Source: Gammaproteobacteria bacterium (GTDB lineage: Bacteria; Pseudomonadota; Gammaproteobacteria; Eutrophobiales; Eutrophobiaceae). From it: DNA of 8,531 nucleotides. Each line of letters begins with the position of its first letter. Position 1 is the first letter of the stretch. The position numbers were made by a program, and so were the translations under genes. Positions 1-5,387 of this stretch are shown one piece after another. The notes below the pieces were generated by a model, which was not told the DNA's origin, ran no database searches, and was given only the letters and a program-made list of their open reading frames with translations. The stretch spans positions 1-8,531 of the forward strand of contig QNEM01000075.1 of the NCBI GenBank assembly GCA_003645215.1, read 5' to 3'.

Positions 1-950
1 AGCACCTCAGCGAGTGCCACTGCATCACGCAAGCCAAGATTAAAACCTTGTGCACCATTCGGGTGGACGGCGTGTGCAGCATTTCCCAATATCACTGCAC
101 GAGGTTTTACCTGTTCTTCAGCCTGCATCATTTTTAATGGATAACTTTTGCGCTGACCTAAGTTCGAGAATTTTCCCAGTCGCCGCCCGAAGCGTTCCAG
201 CAAAACATCCAGAAATCCTTGCTCATCCATCTGCAGATATTTTTCTGCTTCATTTGCCGCAACGGTAAAAACCAGAACACAACGTTGCTGTGAATGCGGT
301 AACAGTGCTAAAGGACCGGTTTCGGTAAATCGTTCATAGGCAGTATTCAAATGTGGTCTTTGCGGAAGCACATTGCTGACAATGGCGACCTGCTGGTAAT
401 CCTCGACACTGGCTTTTATGCCCAACATATCCCTGGTTCTGGATTCTGCCCCATCGGCAGCCACCAGCAATTTACTACTAATGATTTTATCAACACCATC
501 AATGTTGACAGTGACACTGGCTGACAAAGCCGAGATTTCAACAGCCGTAACCGAGGCAGGACAAAAGAAACTTATATTCTCAGCTGCTTCGATAGTTTGC
601 ATGAATGCCTTGCCCAACTCCCTGGCCAGGACAATATAACCGAGTGCTGACACATTCATGGATTCAGCATCCATCCTGACAAAACCAAAATGATGCTGAT
701 CGGACACATGGATATGTTTGATTGGATTTGAATGAGGTGAAATATTCTGCCAAAGCCCGAGATTGTCCAGAATGTTTTTTGATGACAGGGATATAGACAA
801 ACCCCTGTCATCATAACTGGGCTGAATATCAGCCTTTGGCGAAACAGCTTCTATAACGGCTATCTTGAGTTTGCTGTTCTTTAAAGCACAGGCCAATGCC
901 GCACCGACGGCGCCACCACCAACAATAATTATGTCAAAATCATGGGACAT
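1..950 (-). CDS. ubiH: UbiH-like FAD-dependent ubiquinone-biosynthesis hydroxylase, 3' end missing
   Basis: This is a flavoprotein monooxygenase of the UbiH/UbiF/UbiI family, which hydroxylates the polyprenyl-phenol ring during ubiquinone synthesis. I read 316 codons from the ATG at 948-950 to the left edge with no stop, so the last roughly 80-90 residues of a typical 390-400 residue protein are outside the window. Visible parts are the N-terminal FAD-binding Rossmann motif (IIIVGGGAVGAALA, residues 7-20), the DG motif of the family (LLVAADGAESRTR, 161-173) and the second FAD motif (GNAAHAVHP through GFNLGLRD, 289-309). The start lies 13 bases after the pepP stop, so it is the third gene of a ygfB-pepP-ubiH operon, the same order as in E. 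coli. That context favours UbiH over the paralogues UbiI and UbiF. The HPxAGQG segment usual in the family reads HPNGAQG here. Confidence 0.9.
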   Translation of the reverse strand, partial: MSHDFDIIIVGGGAVGAALACALKNSKLKIAVIEAVSPKADIQPSYDDRGLSISLSSKNILDNLGLWQNISPHSNPIKHIHVSDQHHFGFVRMDAESMNVSALGYIVLARELGKAFMQTIEAAENISFFCPASVTAVEISALSASVTVNIDGVDKIISSKLLVAADGAESRTRDMLGIKASVEDYQQVAIVSNVLPQRPHLNTAYERFTETGPLALLPHSQQRCVLVFTVAANEAEKYLQMDEQGFLDVLLERFGRRLGKFSNLGQRKSYPLKMMQAEEQVKPRAVILGNAAHAVHPNGAQGFNLGLRDAVALAEV

Positions 951-963
951 TGTGATCAGTCAC

Positions 964-2277
964 TCAGGCTGCATCCGACATTAATGCTTCTATTTCGGCT
1001 ATTGTCTTCGGCGTGTCTTTACTAAGCACATCATAGCCATCTTTGGTTACCAGGACATCGTCTTCTATCCTGACGCCAATATCCCACCATTTTTTAGCCA
1101 GTCCTTTAGTCCCGGACGGCAAATACAGGCCTGGTTCAACGGTCAGTACCATTCCCGGCTCCAGCATACGCCATTCACCATCAACTTTATAATCACCGAC
1201 ATCATGTACATCCATCCCCAACCAGTGACCTGTGCGATGCATATAATGCGTACTGTAGGCATGGTCCTTCAGTAGCGTACTCAACTTGCCCTTGATAATT
1301 CCCAGCTCTAACAAACCTTCAGTAATAGCTTTTACTGCCGCTTCATGGGGATCATTCCAGTGATTGCCCGGCTTGACCTCTTCTATTGCCAGCAACTGCG
1401 CGCGCAAGACAACTTCGTATATATCTTTTTGTGCCCTGGTGAATTTTCCATTAACAGGGAATGTGCGCGTAATATCACTGGCATAACCCTGAAATTCTGC
1501 CCCGGCATCGATCAGCAAAACATCACCATCTTTAAGTTCTTCGTCATTATCTGTGTAATGCAGAATACAACTATTTGCGCCACCGCCGACGATCGAAGGA
1601 TAGGCAGAAATCCTCGATCCCTGCTGCATAAACTTATGCACCAATTCGGCTTCTACCTGGTATTCCATTAAGCCTGGCTGACAGATTTGCATTGCACTTT
1701 TATGTGCCACTGCCGAGATCTTTGCCGCCTTACGCATGGCAGTAATTTCCTGGCGACTCTTGTAAAGCCGCATATCATGCAGAATATGTGTCAGCGATAT
1801 AAATTCATCTGGCGCATTTACCCCTGTGCGTGCCTTGTCCCGAACCTCATTGACCCAACCCAAAACACGTTGATCAAAAACCGCGTCATTGCCCATGGTA
1901 TGAAAAATACGTTCTTTGTCTTCAAGCAGGTTGGGCAGAATATCGTCCATGTCTTCGATAGGAAAAGCATCATCTGCGCCATAAATATCGCAGGCCCCTT
2001 CCAGACCAGCGCGTTTGCCATTCCAGGTTTCCTTGTGTGGATCACGCTCCCTGCAAAACAAAACATACTCGCCATGAGGCCGGTCAGGAATAATGACCGC
2101 GACCGCCTCAGGTTCCGGGTAGCCGGTCATATAATAAAAATCACTATCCGGACGAAAGGGAAACTCAACATCATTGTTCCTCAGACATACCGAGGCGGTA
2201 GGCAAGATAGCAATGCTTTCATTACCCATCATATCCATTAAACGTTTGCGTCGCCGCGTAAACTCCCTGGCGTTCAT
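964..2277 (-). CDS. pepP: Xaa-Pro aminopeptidase (aminopeptidase P)
   Basis: This is a cytosolic dimetal (usually manganese) peptidase that removes an N-terminal residue followed by proline. It has 437 residues, close to the E. coli enzyme. The N-terminal third is the creatinase-like domain with the family motif FPFRPDSDFYYMTGY (38-52). The C-terminal pita-bread domain carries all five expected metal ligands: Asp257 (LLIDAGAE), Asp268 (SDITRTF), His351 (GHWLGMDVHD), Glu381 (VEPGLY) and Glu405 (RIEDD). Further histidines of the active site (His240, His358) are also present. The ATG at 2275-2277 shares one base with the ygfB stop (TAATG), so translation is probably coupled, and a GAGG sits ten bases upstream of the ATG inside the end of ygfB. 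It is the middle gene of the ygfB-pepP-ubiH operon. Nothing looks damaged. Confidence 0.96.
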   Translation of the reverse strand: MNAREFTRRRKRLMDMMGNESIAILPTASVCLRNNDVEFPFRPDSDFYYMTGYPEPEAVAVIIPDRPHGEYVLFCRERDPHKETWNGKRAGLEGACDIYGADDAFPIEDMDDILPNLLEDKERIFHTMGNDAVFDQRVLGWVNEVRDKARTGVNAPDEFISLTHILHDMRLYKSRQEITAMRKAAKISAVAHKSAMQICQPGLMEYQVEAELVHKFMQQGSRISAYPSIVGGGANSCILHYTDNDEELKDGDVLLIDAGAEFQGYASDITRTFPVNGKFTRAQKDIYEVVLRAQLLAIEEVKPGNHWNDPHEAAVKAITEGLLELGIIKGKLSTLLKDHAYSTHYMHRTGHWLGMDVHDVGDYKVDGEWRMLEPGMVLTVEPGLYLPSGTKGLAKKWWDIGVRIEDDVLVTKDGYDVLSKDTPKTIAEIEALMSDAA

Positions 2278-2840
2278 TAATGCAATACCTCGGGTTGACA
2301 GTTTTCTGGATTGCCCTGTAGATCCTCAAAGATATAAATCGTCCCCATCCGCACATATTCGATTAATTCCATCAATGCAAAATCTTTTCCCTGTTCTGAA
2401 TCTTCTTTATTACCTTCATCGTGGGCATCCAGATTCGCAATCTTGTAAAAATCACCAATCAATTCCTGTGACTCAGCAGGAATTTGTTCATCCTTGACGC
2501 CAGACAAACCCAGACCACTCATAAAGCCCTGGCACCACTCAGCAAGTGAACGACTTCGCTCTGCCAGCGCATCATCTTCATCCGCAAGTAACAATTCCAG
2601 ATCAAGATCAGAGGAATACATCTTCGCCTCTATATCTTTAGCCAATACTTTCAATTGATTGAAACATTCTTCCGGATTTACGATTTCATTACTATCCAAC
2701 AGAAAATATTCCCTTATTTTTTCTTCCTGAACCTGCCCATTACCACATACCAGGGCACATAAAAACCCATGACACTCTGATGCGCGAAACCCGGCGCCAG
2801 TGGCGATCAACATTTCATCTAACTGTTCAAAATTTTGCAT
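2277..2840 (-). CDS. ygfB: YgfB/UPF0149 family protein
   Basis: This is a conserved gammaproteobacterial protein of the UPF0149 (YgfB/YecA) family. Its biochemical role is poorly defined. It has 187 residues, predicted soluble, mostly helical and acidic. The conserved blocks are SECHGFLCALVCG (22-34), WCQGFMSGLGL (about 102-112) and the C-terminal helix MELIEYVRMGTIYIFEDL (about 156-173), which together identify the family. It is the first gene of the minus-strand operon with pepP and ubiH and overlaps the pepP start by one base. The ATG at 2838-2840 has only a weak purine stretch (GGGAA) about a dozen bases upstream. I see no clear promoter for this gene in the divergent region. Confidence 0.92.
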   Translation of the reverse strand: MQNFEQLDEMLIATGAGFRASECHGFLCALVCGNGQVQEEKIREYFLLDSNEIVNPEECFNQLKVLAKDIEAKMYSSDLDLELLLADEDDALAERSRSLAEWCQGFMSGLGLSGVKDEQIPAESQELIGDFYKIANLDAHDEGNKEDSEQGKDFALMELIEYVRMGTIYIFEDLQGNPENCQPEVLH

Positions 2841-2984
2841 ACAATCTAAGTTCCCGGAACATCTGCCTTTTTAACCATGAGTATGAACTATAAGTCGTTG
2901 GAGAATCTCTTTATTTTCTTCTAAATCAATCATGCCCAAACTACCGAAATATCAGGCTTCGAGTCAGCTTTTACCCTGTATATC

Positions 2985-3013
2985 TTGACCACTTCCACCA
3001 GTGGCTCTATATT
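2985..3013 (+). promoter_or_regulatory. Sigma70-type promoter for the coiled-coil/zapA unit
   Basis: TTGACC at 2985-2990 and TATATT at 3008-3013 are separated by exactly 17 bases, each matching the consensus at five of six positions. Transcription would begin near 3020, leaving a leader of about 60 bases before the ATG at 3081. The ribosome binding site AGGA at 3070-3073 is seven bases from that ATG. The promoter would drive the coiled-coil gene and zapA, and possibly ssrS by read-through. Confidence 0.6.
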
Positions 3014-3080
3014 GCACAAATGATAACAAACAAACAGGGATTTTTGACCACAGCCAGACACAACTTTTCAGGATAAATTC

Positions 3081-3305
3081 ATGACAGATCAAAACAATGA
3101 AACAGTCGATCTTAAGGCACTGGAGACACGTGTTGATGAGCTCATCAGTACAGTCGATAAATTGACATCAGAAAATACCGCGCTGCGCAGTCAGCAGAGT
3201 AATCTGGTGACCGAACGTGCCGAGTTGATAGAGAAAACTGAACAGGCCAGAAGCCGTATTGAAGCCATGATCTCCAGATTACGTGCGATGGAAACACGTC
3301 CGTGA
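3081..3305 (+). CDS. TIGR02449-type small coiled-coil protein (ZapA partner candidate)
   Basis: This 74-residue protein consists almost wholly of one predicted coiled coil from about residue 10 to 70: regularly spaced Leu/Ile/Val with many Glu, Arg and Lys, ending in ARSRIEAMISRLRAME. The length, the C-terminal motif and the position directly before zapA match the TIGR02449 family of gammaproteobacteria. Small coiled-coil proteins encoded next to zapA can work with ZapA at the division ring (ZauP in Caulobacter is the known example), so a role in Z-ring organisation is likely by inference. There is a good ribosome binding site (AGGA, seven bases from the ATG). The stop TGA overlaps the GTG start of zapA in a GTGA arrangement, so the two proteins are probably made in a coupled ratio. 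Confidence 0.85.
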   Translation: MTDQNNETVDLKALETRVDELISTVDKLTSENTALRSQQSNLVTERAELIEKTEQARSRIEAMISRLRAMETRP

Positions 3306-3613
3306 GCGAAACAAAACCGGCCAGCGTCACCATCCTTGATAAAGAATACCTGATTGCCTGCACCGATGAGGAACGAGATCTCCTCAATGATGCAGCAAGC
3401 CTGCTGAATGAAAGAATGCAGGAAGTAAAGACCTCGGGGAAAATCATTGGCAGCGAGCGAATTGCCGTTCTAGCGGCCCTGAATATCGCCCATGAAATGC
3501 TTGCATACAAAAAGGAAAACGAGGACTATACTTCAGGTGTGGACGGAGTAGTTCGGCGTTTACAAGACAAAATAGATGGTGCCCTGGTGAAGGGTAGCCA
3601 GATAGGGATTTAG
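3302..3613 (+). CDS. zapA: Cell division protein ZapA
   Basis: ZapA is a cytosolic protein that binds FtsZ and cross-links protofilaments to stabilise the Z-ring. The protein has 103 residues, the usual length. The N-terminal globular part has the typical ILDKEYLIACTDEERDLL (11-28) followed by LLNERMQEVKTSGKIIG and ERIAVLAALNIAHEML (53-68). The C-terminal part is the helix that forms the tetramer coiled coil. The start is GTG at 3302-3304, overlapping the upstream stop by four bases. No independent ribosome binding site is obvious, which fits translational coupling. The 6S RNA gene follows about 55 bases later, the common ygfE(zapA)-ssrS linkage. Confidence 0.96.
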   Translation: MSETKPASVTILDKEYLIACTDEERDLLNDAASLLNERMQEVKTSGKIIGSERIAVLAALNIAHEMLAYKKENEDYTSGVDGVVRRLQDKIDGALVKGSQIGI

Positions 3614-3667
3614 CAGTAGAATCAATAAGAAACAACGCCGGATTTTAGTAGCGATAGCAGTTTAGGG

Positions 3668-3849
3668 TATCTTCTGCAGTGTTCGTTAACAGGCTGGTGG
3701 TAACTTGAGCCTACTCTACATTACCAAGGGAAACTGATTTGTGGCATTGTGTGCACATCCATTCGTGGGAAGCCTGATATGTCGCAGTTACTTCCCACTT
3801 GAACTCACGGTTCAAGTTCTGAGGTTTGTAGCGACACTGCGGTTGGTGC
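3668..3849 (+). ncRNA. ssrS: 6S RNA (SsrS), regulator of sigma70 RNA polymerase
   Basis: 6S RNA mimics an open promoter and sequesters sigma70 holoenzyme in stationary phase. The closing stem is visible: GCAGTGTTCG at 3676-3685 pairs with CGACACTGC at 3832-3840, matching the place of GAGAUGUUCG and its partner in the E. coli RNA. The 3' arm contains the conserved hairpin ACTTGAAC (3797-3804) with GTTCAAGT (3810-3817), a perfect 8-bp stem equivalent to the CUUGAACC-GGUUCAAG hairpin of E. coli. Between the arms is a long, imperfectly paired stem with the central bubble expected of the promoter mimic. The ends are estimated by analogy with the 184-nt E. coli RNA and may be off by several bases. 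A poor -10-like TAGGGT at 3663-3668 precedes it and no -35 is convincing, so it may be processed from a zapA transcript. Confidence 0.88.
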
Positions 3850-3903
3850 CCGCCTGGTCTTCCTGTATTTAAGCCTGCAGTAGTTTTTTATCAATTACAC
3901 CCT

Positions 3904-4284
3904 TTAATTATTTCCCCAATCTTCAATGACCTCTTTTGCGGCTCTAAATGCCTCAATTCCAGATGGGGCGCCACAATAAACCGTGGAATGTAAGAGCACT
4001 TCCTGAATCTCCTCTACAGTACAGCCATTACGTAGTGCGCCTCGTACGTGTGTTTTTAATTCTGTTGGAGCTTTAAGGGCCGCTAATGTAGCAATAGTCA
4101 CCAGGCTGCGTGTCTTTTTTGAAATAGTACCTCGTGTCCAGACTGCGCCCCAACAGTTTTCTGTTACGAATTCCTGAAGTGGCCTGGTAAAGTCTGTCGC
4201 ATTATTCATCGCCTTATCTACGTATTCATCTCCTAACACTTCTTTCCTCACAGACATTCCTTGTTTATATTTTTCATTGCTCAT
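3904..4284 (-). CDS. Carboxymuconolactone decarboxylase family protein, PcaC-like
   Basis: This 126-residue protein has the full architecture of PcaC, the 4-carboxymuconolactone decarboxylase of the beta-ketoadipate pathway. It has an N-terminal helix (YKQGMSVRKEVLGDEYVDKA, about 6-25), then FVTENCWGAVWTR (39-51), then the core ISKKTRSLVTIATLAAL (54-70), ELKTHVRGALRNG (75-87) and EEIQEVLLHSTVYCGAPSG (91-109). It has no CxxC, so it is not an AhpD-type peroxidase partner. No other aromatic-degradation gene lies nearby, so the true substrate is open and I leave the symbol blank. The ATG at 4282-4284 has an in-frame TAA just upstream and a strong AGGAGG at 4297-4302, with a rather long 12-base spacer. 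The gene is convergent with ssrS and sits where ygfA is often found. Confidence 0.85.
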   Translation of the reverse strand: MSNEKYKQGMSVRKEVLGDEYVDKAMNNATDFTRPLQEFVTENCWGAVWTRGTISKKTRSLVTIATLAALKAPTELKTHVRGALRNGCTVEEIQEVLLHSTVYCGAPSGIEAFRAAKEVIEDWGNN

Positions 4285-4356
4285 CGATCTTTATATCCTC
4301 CTCTGTCGTACCATTTACGGTATTAACTATTGTTTTTGTTGCTTCGTTTCAGTATT

Positions 4357-4430
4357 GATTCCGCCTTTTAGCGGCGTGGCGCTGCTCTTTCGCATCCATG
4401 CGATTGCAGCATAAGTACATCCATGCACCT
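4357..4430 (-). repeat. Palindromic interspersed repeat, inverted copy left of the HIRAN gene
   Basis: Read on the minus strand, the 27 bases at 4383-4357 match 5220-5246 on the plus strand at 23 positions, including an unbroken 15-base core (CGCCGCTAAAAGGCG). Next to the core lie nested hairpins. GCTGC (4381-4385) pairs with GCAGC (4406-4410) around TCGCAT/ATGCGA (4390-4395 with 4398-4403). A second stem, with one mismatch, is formed by 4415-4420 and 4423-4428. Stems separated by CC (GG on the other strand) are repeated in both. The outer boundaries are uncertain. The rest of 4285-4516 holds no gene that I can support. Confidence 0.6.
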
Positions 4431-4516
4431 GCTCGGCACGATATGAGGGGGGCGGGACACTACCATTCAACACTGAATCTGTTAGATCTGTTCATTCGCT
4501 TGTTATAAGACCCAAC

Positions 4517-4900
4517 TCACAATTCCTCAATTGGCAAATCTAGCCAGACTCCAAAATTGGTTTTATTGAAGAATCCAAGATCCTTGCCTCCGACAATGAC
4601 CGTATTACATGTAACTACAATTCCTTCATGCCCTATTTTTCTTATTCGTTTCCGGTAGAACCTGGCGTCCTCACGCGTCAGGTAACCTACCGTCTTTCCA
4701 TTTATCTCGATTCTAATTGCTTGCTTGTCGTAAGGGTTATTATTTTCATAATGTAATTCTGCAGTTGCCTTTTTTCGACTTCCTTCTTTCGAGTAACCAC
4801 CACATAATTTTTTCAAATGCTTCTGGTAATGCGATTCACCAACAATCTCCAAATCGAATCCACCATCACCTTCTATGAAGACTTTTTCTTTTTTCGCCAA
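4517..4900 (-). CDS. Stand-alone HIRAN-domain protein, start uncertain and possibly frameshifted
   Basis: The 127-residue frame has the pattern of a HIRAN domain, a predicted DNA-binding module linked in other proteins (HLTF/Rad5) to recognition of DNA ends and stalled forks. The pattern is FDLEIVGESHYQKHL (15-29), then ATAELHYE, NNPYDKQAIRIEINGKTVGYL (54-74) and a C-terminal strand region ending FGVWLDLP. No helicase or nuclease domain is fused to it. Its role is unknown. The only start in this frame is TTG at 4898-4900. It has no Shine-Dalgarno sequence, and the frame is open upstream to a TAA at 4946-4948. A separate upstream frame with a good ribosome binding site (see 4873-4935) would give a better N terminus if joined by a -1 shift at 4888-4894, making a 139-residue protein. 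Inverted repeats lie on both sides of the gene. Confidence 0.75.
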   Translation of the reverse strand: MAKKEKVFIEGDGGFDLEIVGESHYQKHLKKLCGGYSKEGSRKKATAELHYENNNPYDKQAIRIEINGKTVGYLTREDARFYRKRIRKIGHEGIVVTCNTVIVGGKDLGFFNKTNFGVWLDLPIEEL

Positions 4901-4935
4901 AAATTTTCGAGAAAAGACCCATCTGATATTTCCAT
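4873..4935 (-). other. Upstream frame with A_AAA_AAG slippery heptamer, probable true 5' end of the HIRAN gene
   Basis: The ATG at 4933-4935 is preceded by AAGGG at 4942-4946 with a six-base spacer. It opens a 20-codon frame (MEISDGSFLENFWRKKKKSS, stop TAG at 4873-4875). Codons 14-16 read CGA AAA AAG, giving the classical -1 slippery heptamer A_AAA_AAG at 4894-4888. A -1 slip there continues with GAA AAA GTC TTC, exactly the HIRAN frame. The conceptual fusion, MEISDGSFLENFWRKK followed by EKVFIEGDGG, is a natural N terminus of 139 residues in total. The short GAAG/CTTC stem that follows is weak. The alternatives are a one-base deletion in a real gene, or a sequencing error in the A-runs. Confidence 0.5.
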
Positions 4936-4991
4936 CTCCATCCCTTTAGGTCTGAGAAGTAATTACGATTCAGGATAGACTGATATTTCCA

Positions 4992-5000
4992 AATATACCA
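4992..5000 (-). promoter_or_regulatory. Possible extended -10 promoter for the HIRAN gene
   Basis: On the minus strand positions 5000-4992 read TGGTATATT, an extended -10 element (TGn followed by TATATT, five of six matches). The hexamer at the -35 distance (AAAACG) is poor, as is common for extended -10 promoters. Transcription would begin near 4985, about 50 bases before the ATG at 4935. Judged by motif only. Confidence 0.3.
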
Positions 5001-5040
5001 CTTTGCTGTGTGGTCGTTTTAAATCCCCTTATATCAAGCC

Positions 5041-5246
5041 GAGGAAGGAAGTAGTGGTAGGGGTAGCTGCACAGGACGTGCAGATAAGCGACTCCATGAC
5101 ACGATGTCATGTAGGCGCGTACCCGTGAGCACTGCTGACTGACGAGGGAAGCCGCAGGCCTTGATAACAGGGGTGTCTTTTTTTCTTGGGTACTTCATTT
5201 TTTGGACAAGCAAAAAAGAAGTGCCTCGCCGCTAAAAGGCGAAACC
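5041..5246 (+). repeat. Interspersed hairpin repeat element right of the HIRAN gene
   Basis: This non-coding stretch is a chain of hairpins. CTGCAC/GTGCAG (5067-5072 with 5078-5083) is the first. CATGACA/TGTCATG (5095-5101 with 5105-5111), a perfect 7-bp stem, is the second. The third is a 12-bp stem with one bulged A, ACTTC-TTTTTTG (5192-5204) against CAAAAAAGAAGT (5211-5222), around GACAAG. It ends in the core CGCCGCTAAAAGGCG (5227-5241), which is repeated in inverted form at 4362-4376. The stretch GGGGTGTCTTTTT, then GGACAAGCAAAA, resembles from memory a repeat seen between genes in many Proteobacteria. I cannot search to confirm. The ends are approximate, and no open frame here looks real. 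Confidence 0.6.
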
Positions 5247-5285
5247 CATACTATGCTAAGAGTAAGATCCTTCAGGTTAGAAAGG

Positions 5286-5300
5286 CCGCCTTTCAGGCGG
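5286..5300 (-). terminator. Probable terminator hairpin of ilvA
   Basis: CCGCCT (5286-5291) and AGGCGG (5295-5300) form a perfect 6-bp GC-rich stem with a three-base loop. Read on the minus strand it lies about 90 bases after the ilvA stop and is followed by CCTTTCT, a short and imperfect T tract. On the plus strand what follows (TATATTCTTG) is less suitable. It could equally be a repeat hairpin with no termination role. Confidence 0.4.
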
Positions 5301-5315
5301 TATATTCTTGACTGG

Positions 5316-5378
5316 ATACTGGCATGCGCCAGTATGACGATAGAAGTACTGGCGCATGCGCGGGAATGACGGATGAAC
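5316..5378 (+). repeat. Two tandem copies of a 30-base palindromic repeat
   Basis: Copy one (5317-5346) and copy two (5347-5378) both start TACTGGC, contain CATGCGC, and go on to ATGACG followed by a GA-rich end. The period is 30 bases. Copy one forms a perfect 8-bp stem, ATACTGGC (5316-5323) with GCCAGTAT (5328-5335). Copy two contains the 10-base palindrome GCGCATGCGC. Copy two has two extra bases (GC) before the centre and has lost the matching right arm (GGGAATGACG instead of CAGTATGACG). The block ends ten bases from the ilvA stop and may help protect or end that transcript. Confidence 0.6.
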
Positions 5379-5387
5379 CCGAAACCC

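Noticed and set aside
1345..2241. Long plus-strand frames opposite pepP
   Set aside because: They are antisense shadows of a well-conserved gene with intact catalytic residues, and their translations show no recognisable domain.
2871..2933. 20-codon minus-strand frame (MIDLEENKEILQRLIVHTHG) upstream of ygfB, as a leader peptide
   Set aside because: It has no Shine-Dalgarno sequence, no regulatory codon run and no attenuator-like hairpins after it. Chance frames of this size are common.
4467..4516. Integron attC-like core sites (ATTCAAC, GTTAGAT, ACCCAAC) near the end of the HIRAN gene
   Set aside because: The motifs are degenerate, the spacing is far too short and the order is wrong for an attC site, and there is no integrase gene. 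Only a small ATTCA/TGAAT stem is present.
4990..5387. CRISPR array in the repeat-rich region
   Set aside because: There are only two tandem units with no unique spacers between them, and the other repeats are inverted hairpins of differing sequence. No cas genes are present.
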